This document shows, piece by piece, positions 48,840 to 58,641 of a stretch of 64,000 bases of DNA. The notes under the pieces were generated by a model, which searched no databases, was not told where the DNA came from, and worked only from the letters and a program-made list of their open reading frames with translations. The stretch comes from Salvator merianae (lineage: Eukaryota > Chordata > Lepidosauria > Squamata > Teiidae): assembly GCA_003586115.2 (NCBI GenBank), contig QVOM02000116.1, positions 29,923,062-29,987,061 of the forward strand, in the 5' to 3' direction. The position numbers and the translations under genes were made by a program. Positions within the stretch are counted from its first letter, which is position 1, and each line of letters begins with the position of its first letter.

Positions 48840-49839
48840 CAACCTTGTAAGGATATTTTTATTTAGGCCCCAGAACAAGTGAAGCAACGTCTACTAGACT
48901 GTCATCTGGTCTGTTGCCCTGAAACAATGGAAACAGTAGGATGGTTGCTTAAACACAGTTGGCTTTTAACTTATCTTTATGCAGTGCTCTTGCTTTAAAA
49001 TGTCTTCTGGAAAGCACACAAAACTTCAATGAGAAAGCAAGTAAAGAGCAAAAAGCTGCTGCCTAAAGGCTATTGCAAAGAAAGCATAATATCACCTCAG
49101 TAAGAGCTATCAGCAGCAAATTATTTTTTCCAGAAGAGGGCAAAAAAGAAAAGTGAAATGAATGGTAGGCTAACAACCCCCCCCCAAAAAAAACCCTTAT
49201 CCTAATAATAAACTTGGCTGTTTCACAGTTCATAGAGAAGACTAGCTATAAAAATCATGCTGACGTACTTTATAATTAGCACAGGAGATTGTTACTCTTC
49301 TAGCAGCCCTATTATACACTTCAGTGCATTAGAAGACAGTAAGCTCTGACTGTGAAATATGGAACCTAAGGCTTCTGTCCTAAAGGGCCTTGTACACTGA
49401 GTCACCAATATCAGAACTTAACTGCTAGCAGATCCAGATCCACAAGACATCTTTAAGAATAGCCACAGTATATAGAAGTCATCTTAAGCTAGGCCTTATA
49501 AGGGCTCTCAGTCACATCCACCTAAATGCTTTACACTGTAGCCACGTTGTCAGAAGCAGGGATCACAGAAAGGAAATTATTTTGCATGCACTTCCAGATC
49601 ACCGTGATTTCAGAAGTGTGCAAAACAGCACAATTTTGGCACAACTCTAAATAACATTGTATGAGCTAGCTGGTCATGTTACAAAGCCACTTTATGTGGA
49701 TTTCATCCAAGGTTGCTTCCGAATTACACTGTAAACAGGGTCCGTTCTCAGTGCAGTTATTTTGCCCTGGAAGGGACAGGTGCATAATTGGGGGGGGGGG
49801 CCTCTTGGACTCTGCACTGACACTTGAAGCTTAGATGGT

Positions 49840-50505
49840 GGCGTCGGCGGCCAGGAGCACCTACTTCCAGCCATGGCTGGTTTGCCAGTTATGGTCCTTT
49901 CTGGACAGAGATAGACTGGCCACAGTAATCCATGTCTGGTAACTTCTAGATTAGACTATTGTAATCTGCTCTACTTGGGGCTGTGCCTGAAGACATTTTG
50001 GAAGCTTCAGCTGGTACAGAAAGCAGCAGCAAGACTGCAAACTGGCACTGCTGGCCAGACACGCATCACACCAGTCCTAAAAGAACCACACTGGCTACCT
50101 ATTTGCTACTGAGCTCAATGCAAAGTATTAATATTAATTTATAAGGTCCTAAATAGTTGGAACCTCATATATCTGAAGGAATGTCTCCTCCCATATAGAC
50201 CTGCCCATGCCCTAAGATATGCTTTGGAGGCCCTCTTGGGGGTGGAGGACATGTAAAGGGGCGTTCTCAGTGATAGCCCTCAGACCATGGAATAGACTTC
50301 CCTCTGAGACACATCAGGCACCCTCGCAGTACATAGACATCTGTTGGAGATGCACCTCTTTGCCCTGGGGGAACAGAATCACCTCCCCATGCAAACACTG
50401 TTATTATTTTAGTCAATCTATTTTATTTGCATTTATAGTAATTCTATTATAACCCCCCCCAAGACCTTTTGGTATAGAGTGGGATATAAATCTAAGCAAA
50501 TAAAA
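49840..50505 (+). mobile_element. L2-type LINE 3' end
   Basis: In order on the plus strand: ACTTCTAGATTAGACTATTGTAATCTGCTC (degenerate LDYCN.L), AAGCTTCAGCTGGTACAGAAAGCAGCAGCAAGACTG ([12 protein letters not shown]), GAACCACACTGGCTACCTATTTGC (EPHWLPIC), AAATAGTTGGAACCTCATATATCTGAAGGAATG, CCATGGAATAGACTTCCC, and the tail TTTTGGTATAGAGTGGGATATAAATCTAAGCAAATAAA. It is nearly parallel to the copy at 11936-12640. Confidence 0.88.
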
Positions 50506-51485
50506 ATATACATTGTCTCTACTAGTTGCTCACATTTTCCCCCAAATTCATGTCATGTCACATTTCATTTAGGAAATGGCAGGATTTTTCAACTATATTT
50601 CATATGTCATGCAGTATGGTATAGAACATTGCCAAGTATGGGTATGCAATTCCCTGCATACTCATATGTAAGCCCCCCGAGCACAGCATGCAAACCAAAA
50701 CCCTCAAATATCTGTTTCACAACCATTTCACCTGTTCTACAGCTGCTGGGCAAAACACAAAGGCCTGTATGTCAGCAAATCCTGTTCTCAGTCTGGCTTG
50801 TAAATGGGCAAAGCTCGGGAGCAAGGAATCCCAGGGCAACGTTAGAAAAGGCATGGATGATTGCCAGAGGGTTGTCCAGATGCTTATGTCTCTGCAACAG
50901 TACAAAAACTAGTGTATGCACACTTCACAATTGCCTAAGGGGTAAACAAACGACAGCTTCTTGCAGGGTAAAACCAATCAAAGTTCAATTTAATCTGGAT
51001 CAAAATGCAATCAAGAGTAAATTTATTCAATGCTCAAGTGTATAAGAAAGAGGCAGACAATATAGTAGAATTCCTGGAAGAAGAAGGAAAGTCATCATTT
51101 CTGAGGATACCCAGAAGCCATATATCTACTTGGAACTTAAGAAACATATACCCGGAATATATCTGTTATAAGGAAATAAGCACTTAATCCTCTATTCAAG
51201 ATATATTCCTACAGAGTGCAAGGTAGAAGTATCAAGAGCAGGAAACACCTGTTGATTTTCTCCTCGATGTAATAGCTCTAACATGGGACTTGGGATTGTA
51301 AGAAACCACTCAGATCTTCTCACTGTAAGAGAAGGTGGCAGAAGGAACACAAGGGATTGACATGGTTGTCGTTAGCAAGCACTGATGTGGCTACCTTTGA
51401 AATTATTTTGTTCTAGGTGCAGTTATCCAAAACTGTTTAGTTCAAATTCTCCTGTCCAATGACCCTACTACATACAGAATTTCTT

Positions 51486-51559
51486 GACCAGCTAGGCTAC
51501 TTGAAAAGATATAAGAGTTCTAGACCAGCTTAGCTACTTTAAAGGATATACGAGTTCAA
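51486..51559. repeat. Diverged 37-bp tandem duplication
   Basis: GACCAGCTAGGCTACTTGAA (51486) recurs as GACCAGCTTAGCTACTTTAA (51523). Both continue into AAGATATAAGAGTTCTA or AGGATATACGAGTTCAA. Confidence 0.85.
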
Positions 51560-51664
51560 CTTGTAGCACTCTTGGCTGAAACTAATTATCAAGACTGATT
51601 TTATTGTGCATTCAGACTAGCACTGAGCCCCAAAACAGCCCTATTGAATGCTTTCTGTTAAAAG

Positions 51665-51931
51665 CAGTGGCATAGGAAGCAGGGGGCGGAGGGGGGCAGA
51701 GGGGGGCGGAGGGGGGCGGGGCACCCCAGGCGGCATATGCAGCCAAGTCCTTCTCTGCCCGCCCAGCGCGCCAGAGAGCGAGCGCGAAGGAGAGTGCAGC
51801 GCTGCCCGGCGCTACCCCACGTTCAGCCAGCCGGCAGTCATCGGGGCTGCGGCGGGGGATGGGAGGCTGCAGGACAGGGTGCCCTCGCTTGCGCTCCTCT
51901 CCGGCCGGCAAAAGGTTCAGCTACGCCACTG
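51665..51931. mobile_element. GC-rich hAT-like MITE with 8-bp TSD
   Basis: The left end CAGTGGCATAG matches the complement of the right end, CAGTGGCGTAG. It is flanked by GTTAAAAG (51657-51664) and GTTAAATG (51932-51939), a 7 of 8 match. CAG-starting ends and 8-bp target duplications are hallmarks of hAT transposons. The 267-bp interior is very GC- and CpG-rich, with a GGGGGGC(G/A)GAG tandem array at 51681-51720, in sharp contrast with the AT-rich surroundings. The open frames on both strands result from this composition and are not genes. Confidence 0.85.
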
Positions 51932-51959
51932 GTTAAATGAAAGATAAAAGAATGACAAA

Positions 51960-52560
51960 ACTCGCTCTAACCTCTTGGAAACTTTTAATACCCTCAACCA
52001 TACTGTCCTTTGGATCAGCTCAGTGGGTTGGGTTCAGGAAGCACAAATTATGCTACCAACTTATAAGCACCTTTAGAAACTATGGGATGGGAGATGTTTT
52101 GTTAATCTCATGGCTCTTGCTCTGAGAGATCCCAGGACATTCAATCATCTAGGTATGAAGGTTTGGGATTATCACCAATAGAGCTATCACAATCAACACT
52201 GTTATTTCAGCCAGATAACGCTGAGCAAGTGTTGAATCTATGCCTGGAATATGCTTCCAGTTAACTACAGCTGAATCCCAAAAAAAGAGACAGAGGTATA
52301 TGATCTTGATAGGAAAAAATATGTTCATCCTGTTCTAAATAGGGCTGCACTGCTACTGAAAGAACAGGTGTCAGTTTTGGACATTCTTTTTGATCCACCA
52401 GTTTAACTTTGGTAAGCACAAGTACTTTTTAGCAGCTCTAGGTATTTAACCAGCAGCCAGTGTTCCTGGACAGAAATAATCTGTTGATCCACATTCTTGA
52501 AACCTCCCAGCAAGATTATACTAACGCTTCACAAACGTACAGGCAGTGTTCAAAGAAACC
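51960..52560 (+). mobile_element. L2-type LINE RT fragment (decayed)
   Basis: Broken frames give a TLNHTVLW-like piece near 51990, QPDNAEQVLNLCLEYASS (about 52210-52262), then LQLNPKKR (about 52264-52290; usual form KLNPDKTE), and VSVLDILFDPP-like text near 52370-52402. These follow the L2 RT to post-RT order. Many stops are present. Confidence 0.65.
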
Positions 52561-53874
52561 TTTGATTTATGGAATCAGAAGGTTTTTCAGTTCAGGGCCA
52601 TTTGTGATGACACTATTCTAAAGAGACAAGTAACAACATTATATGGGTTTTTCTTGCTTTTTGTGTGATATAAAGTTTTGATTTGCCAGGACACTTTAGA
52701 TTAAAGGTTTCAGATTGCTGCATTAGGTTCTACTGATTTTCATTTTCCTAGATTTTATTTGGCCTTTTGTTATGCTCATTTTGAGTTTTTTAAAGTTATT
52801 TCCACAATTTGCTATCTATGTCATAGTCAGTATAAGAATGCCCAAACCATCACCTAAGAGGTTAGAAAGGGATTGCCAGAGTCAGTCAAAAACATATAAT
52901 TAAATGGACCAACAACCTAAGTCCAAGTCTGTATAGATCACTTTACATTTTCAATTAGCAGGCAGACAAAAAAAAAAAAGTGTTGCCAGTGTAACTTTAC
53001 ACATCCTAACAACAGGATTATAATCAGAGATATTTAATATTAGGATGACAACAGCAGAACCTAAAATTGCTTCAGAGTTCAAGTATTTTCAGCTACAATC
53101 TTCAACTGCTCAACCCACACAGCACTTTGCAATGTATCAATTTAATTAACTATAATGCAAAAAATGTTAATTTCACACCTCAGGAATCTGAATTTTGTAT
53201 GTGTAGTTTCTATTCCATTGTTCAAAATCTGCCAAGGTTTTTTGGTTTGTTTTCAAACCAAACAGAAGTTTTCTTATTTAGCCATGCTAGGAAATGAAAA
53301 ATCATAAAAAAACCCAAAAAACATGTTTAAAATATTAATATTCAGAGTTCCTAGGACTTTAGCACATGAAAGATTCACTTGAAAGTTTTAAAGACCATGC
53401 GTTATGAATTTTGAAAGCAAGGGACGACTTGCAGGTGAAAAAATGTGTGGCTTGATTCTAGGACTGGCTGTATTTGGATACAAAAATCTAATTTTTAGAA
53501 GATTGATCTTCTTCATTCCTAGACTACCATATAAAGTTGGCTCCAGTTAATTCTAGCCATTTGATAGCCAAGTCTTGACTTAATCACTGTTCTTTCATGG
53601 ACTGGTCTATACCATATGGTTGCTGTGAGTATAACCTGGCAACTTCAGTATCATGTACATATCCTTCAATTTCAATGCAGGATACAGGTAGGAAACAGAC
53701 ACAAGCAAATAAAGCTACAGCAGCTCAGGTTTACCCTAACACCATATGAAATTTGTATCAAGGTAAGTTTCCAAAGAGGCCTAGAGGGAAATTTTCACTT
53801 CTTCTTTCACACACTGATTAGCTGGGGCACACACTGTTCTCCTAGCATGTACAAGCAGAACAGCAACAATAATA

Positions 53875-54051
53875 GGCCCTTTTCATACTGGATCTTATTC
53901 TGGTATATATCCTGGTATAGGAGCCAGCTGTCCACATGCTAGTGCTGAATACAAGTCCTGCTTGATGCGTGCCATAGTCTGCACTAGAATGCAGATGGCA
54001 GGCCCCTATTCCAGGATATATCCCAGAATAAGGACCAGTAAAGAAAGGGCC
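53875..54051. mobile_element. 177-bp palindromic MITE, copy 3, 3-bp TSD (ATA)
   Basis: The left end is GGCCCTTTTCATACTGGATC and the complement of the right end is GGCCCTTTCTTTACTGGTCC. Both arms run into TTATTCTGG(T/G)ATATATCCTGG. It is flanked by ATA on each side (53872-53874 and 54052-54054). Homologous along its length to the copies at 13855 and 29978. Confidence 0.85.
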
Positions 54052-55142
54052 ATAGCATTGATTAGATTAAATGAGAACTGAAAAATCTGGAATACAAAAG
54101 AGGCAATAAAATACTCAAGCTTAATTACTTGCAGTATAATAGAATATGTACTCTGAATGTACACTGAAAAATCTCACCTTATGCAACACAAATCGCTAAT
54201 TGCTTTAATTGCAGAAGTTATTGTTATTTTGCATGTGCGTGTTTTACCTTGTATCCTGTTTTCAAGTTTGTTTTGTAATTCAGCTGACCTAGAAAAAGGT
54301 TGACAAAACTACTTACACATAACAATTTATTAACAAAGGGCAAAATGTGTTGTAAGCTACACCATTTAGAAACTGCACTGCCAGCTGGCATTCAGGAAAA
54401 GAATTCTCTTTAAAAACAGAAATCTGCTACCTGTGAAAGCTGGAATCCATTGATGTGCCATGAATCACTGTTGCTATACTTCAGTCAAACACAGGTTGAG
54501 TAGCATGAGTATTTGTATAGCAGAACAATAAAAAAATCCTTTTCAATACACTATTAATTTTCTAGTCTACAGGTGGTCGTTAAAAAAGCAGTACTTTCTC
54601 ATAGGCAGCATATAAGGAAAGAACTACAGAATTTGTTTTTCAAATACAGTTCTATGTATTTTTTTTTTAAAGAACTGCATTAACAGTCAGTCTTTTTTGG
54701 AAACATTGGTGAAAACTATCACTTAGAAATTTATAGAGCAAAAATTCAAACATATTTTTACTTATATAGTGTCATCTCCCCAAAACTAAAAATAATAAAC
54801 TATTAAAATATCAAAGATGGTGAAAATAATACTGCTTTTCTAGTAAAAATAAAAATAAAGCAAGCAAGTAAACAAAACATTCATGTCTCCCATGGGTAGT
54901 TCTCATTCCATTTATATAGTCCTCAGGCACTCTGTTAGGGATAATTTTGTTGAAAAACTATACATATGCCATACTAAGGTATACATACAGATCATATTTG
55001 TTTACTCTTATTTATTTTAGACAATTCTGGGCTACCTAGCACATTAGCATACACGCACACTATTTTAATCATCTGCAGAAAGCTCAACAGAGTCAGCATC
55101 ATGCCGTGGAAGAAAAGGCCCTCTGCAAATTGTGGTACAATC

Positions 55143-55351
55143 CAGCGGCGGGCTGTCGCTTTTAAGGGGGGATGTTTGGAACCCATGGGAAGTGGGTGAT
55201 TGCTGTTTGCGGGGCTTCCAGGCCTCCATACTGTCACAACAGGCCATGTGGACTGTTGCGACAGTACGGAGGCCCAAAGGCCCTGTGAACAGCGATTGCC
55301 CCCTGCCCATAGGTTCCGAACACCCACCCTTAAAGCGGCAGGCCGCCGCTG
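55143..55351. mobile_element. 209-bp palindromic hAT-like MITE with perfect 8-bp TSD
   Basis: The ends are CAGCGGCGGGCTG and, on the complement, CAGCGGCGGCCTG. The arms pair for roughly 100 bp (CTTTTAAGGGGGGATGTTTGG with CTTTAAGGGTGGGTGTTCGG; GGCCTCCATACTGTC with GGCCTCCGTACTGTC) around a small centre near GCCATGTGG. It is flanked by GTACAATC on both sides (55135-55142 and 55352-55359), a perfect 8-bp duplication. The overlapping frames on both strands are palindrome artefacts. Confidence 0.92.
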
Positions 55352-57959
55352 GTACAATCACAAAAGTCACAGCTGAAGATCTCAGGGAGCAGAGAAGATT
55401 ATAGGTGAGTTGTTAAGGGTTTGGGGTATCAACCTTAAACTTGTCCCAGTAGCAAACTGGCAACCAGTGTAGATCAATGGTGTAACAGGCTCAGAGTAAG
55501 ACTCAACTGCCTACTGCAACTTTTGAATTAACCCTAAGGACAATCCCATATAGAGCCCATGGTCCCACACTGAACAGATTCTGCACCAACTGCAACTTTT
55601 GAACTAACCTTAAGTCCTACTACTGTACTTAAGTATATTATAAAAGCCCAGTCTTGCAGATTTTTCAATAAAAAAATGTATTTAAAATAAAAATTCACAT
55701 CAGTTTCATCACATCTGCCATAACATCTACTGCCATAAATTAGTATCAACAGAAAATCAGTACCGGAGGCCCAGGCTGGAAGTTACAATGCCTGGGTCAC
55801 TGTAACCAGGCTTTCCCTAACACAATATTCATAACCATTATACCAGCTGAAACTTCTATAGCACACCCGCTTATATTGTAACCTGTTCCTTCAGGAGAAA
55901 GCAAGAGCATAGTCTCATCCTGAACAGGCAAGCTACATGGTTCCTGGATTCCAGTTGTATCCAGCAGGTCCTCTTTCTTGTCCGGATTCAATTTCAGTTT
56001 ATTAGTCTACATTCAGCCCATCCCTACGTGTATTTAATTATAATTGTAGCTTGCCCTGCACCAACGAGCTGAGGAAAGTTTCAACAGTTGGAGAGAGTTG
56101 TCTCTTATTTAAAGCAGCATTTGTATAATGTAATTTTGTGTATTTCCCTTGTAAAGCCAGTAAAAATCAACAGTTAGGACGAAAAGATCATCACAAGAAG
56201 TTTCTCCTATATGATGTACATAAAGTGGTGGTTTACCAGAAACAGAACCACTGCGCCATAAAGCCACTAAAAATCTTGTTATGGGGAATCTTATTTTTAA
56301 GAAAGTTAGCATAATTGAACATTTCTCAGCTTTACCTTCACCTAGTTGGCTAGGAAAGCTGCCTGGAGGATCTTAATTTCTCTTATTTTCATTTTCAAGT
56401 GGCATGCAAAAGCAAAGGATAGGGGAAACCTAAGAACAGCATCTTGACCCAGCCACATCTACTGCCTCCCAAAGTGTGCCCAAGCTCACATTTGTTGCTT
56501 CCATGACACTATCTATCCATCTCATCCTCTACCATTCCCTTCTCCTTTTGCCTTCAAACTTTCCCAGCATCAGGGTCTTTTCCAATGAGTCCTGTCTTCC
56601 CCTTATGTGGTCAAAGTACTTGGGCTTCAGTTTCAGTATCTATCTTTCCAATGAGCAGTCATTACAACCACTACTCTGAAGATAATTAGGCTGATGGAAG
56701 GAGGCACAGAAAAAGGACTTAAAACTGTACCCTGTGTTTCCCCCTGAATTAATTCCCTCCATCCTCCTTCTTGGGCTAATACGAAGCCACAGAGATTTCC
56801 TAATTTTTTTGAAAGAATACAGGATCACCCTCCTCCCTATGTCTGAATCCTGCACCAGACCACCAAGAACATGCAGACAGACCTTGCTGGAGCATCTAAT
56901 TCAAATGGCATCTAATTCAGTATTCTGTTTTTATAGTGACCAATGGGAAACTTCCAAGGAGCACATGGATGCAAGAATAATCTCTTTTTTGTTTTCAGAA
57001 ATATACACAAGAATCATAGCAAAGTAGCCTTTTCTTCCATTGACTTGCATACTTGTTTTCTGAAGCCAAACACAATGGTATCTGTTCTTTATGGACTCCA
57101 TATCACAATTATGAACAATTTTGTCACAGTAGCTCCCTCTGATTGGCTTTAAAATTTCATGTTCCAGCTTTAACAGACAATCACATACCCTAACATCTGA
57201 TTATCAATTTGTTTTTATTTCCCACCCTATACCAAATGGTATCAAGGCAATTTACACAATAAAATTGATCAAAATAAAATAACCTCAGCTAAGGGTTAGG
57301 GGAAAGAGCTGCATCTTCGCTAAATGTCCAAAGGTATAAAAAATGGAGAAGGACCTCTCACAGGTCCTCACACCTTCAGCTTCCAAAGATAGTAGTACTG
57401 ACAGAAGGGCCATTCTAGCTAATCTGAATTGTACAAGAATGAATACTCCTATCCTCTTTCTCCACAACTTGCAAGATTTCACATGTCTCTTCCATGTTTC
57501 CTCCCACTTATTTTTTCTTCTAAACTAGATATCCAAATGTTGTAATCACTTGCCCCAGAGACATGCTCCAGCCATGAGATCATTGTAGTTACTCAACTCT
57601 GGGTTTACTCAGTAGTTTAGAGTAGATTTGATGCTGAGTTTGACAGCTCTCCTATAATAATATCAGAAGGATCATTCAGCAGTCAGCATTGCTTCTCCAA
57701 TTACTGCTGTGGCTAGGTGTCAGTTAAGTCAGATTGAATTCCTGTAGATTTTATGAATTAAAGCCTGCTACTTTGACCCACCAGTAATAAGGTTTCCAAA
57801 CACATCCAAGGATATTCTATTATTCTCTTTGACCATGACCATTCATGTTGTCCTCTGTCTTCTGCTACTTCAGCTTCTCTCATCTTTTCCAAGCACAACT
57901 ATTTTTCTCTGATAATTTGCCTATTCGCATGAGTCAGATCACACAACCAAAGCATTTGA

Positions 57960-58641
57960 GCCCGTTTCTGCACTTACCTGTGCTATTCTGACAGAGGACA
58001 TGACACACTGTACTGGAATAAGCAATCCATTACAAACAAGGACAAATTGCTCCTGGGGCTGAACAAGGCTGTCCACATTGGGACAGCCTATCCCATGCCA
58101 GTCTCACACCAGCTTTGCAGCCAGTGCAGGGGGCCTATGAATGCTCTAGAGTTCAGGAACTTATGCTGCCAAAATGGTCCCCATGGTATACCAAATCACG
58201 GAGGTGTACCTTCCACACACCTCTAACCAGGCCCATAGCCAGCTCCATATATATGGGGGGGGGGGAATGTCACAAATTTGGGGGTAACTGATTAATATGT
58301 CAATTTTTTCTGTAACAATTCTACATTAAAAATTAAAAATTTTGAGGGGAGGCAAAAACAATTTGGGGAGCCTGCCCCCCCTCTGCCCGCCCCTGGCTAT
58401 GGGTCTGCCTCTAAGGTCCAGTATACTACTCTCTAATATATTGGTAGACCTCAAAAAAGAGGTCCACCAGCAGACCAGACCAGAACACCATTTTGGGCAC
58501 CCTAAGTCCAGTCTACATTCCATCCTGTGCAGATGGAGCATACTGGGAAGGAGCAGGGTCTCTGCTATTCCACACTAGTCTACAGATGGCAGTTACCTAG
58601 ACAAGACCATGGTCCAGTCTACCACGCAGTGCAGAAAAGCC
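57960..58641. mobile_element. ~495-bp non-autonomous DNA transposon, interrupted by a hAT-like MITE
   Basis: The left end GCCCGTTTCTGCACTTACC and the complement of the right end, GGCTTTTCTGCACTGCG, share TTTCTGCACT. Subtracting the nested element and one TSD leaves about 494 bp, close to the 497 bp of the copy at 29757-30436. The internal phrases agree: CCCATGGTATACCA, GTCCAGTATACTACTCTCTAATATAT, AGAGGTCCACCAGCAGACCAGACCA, GCAGATGGAGCATAC. The target duplication is not readable. Confidence 0.75.
58228..58407. mobile_element. 180-bp hAT-like MITE, nested, 8-bp TSD
   Basis: The left end CAGGCCCATAGCCAG and the complement of the right end, CAGACCCATAGCCAG, differ at one position in 15. It is flanked by CCTCTAAC (58220-58227) and CCTCTAAG (58408-58415), 7 of 8 identical. 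The interior has a G10 run and a C-rich end. It is inserted inside the 57960-58641 element. Confidence 0.88.

Noticed and set aside
50479..51045. Longest open frame in the window (188 codons, plus strand).
   Set aside because: No recognisable domain, mixed low-complexity composition, begins in the tail of an L2 copy, lies antisense in a CDK14 intron, and has no splice or promoter context. Best explained as a chance frame.
51612..51947. Overlapping open frames on both strands rich in Ala, Gly, Pro and Arg, apparently a CpG-island first exon.
   Set aside because: The frames coincide with the GC-rich hAT-like MITE bounded by matching ends and a target duplication; GC-rich DNA lacks stop codons on both strands.
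54992..55404. Frames of 90-121 codons on both strands.
   Set aside because: They mirror each other because the DNA is a palindrome (MITE at 55143-55351).
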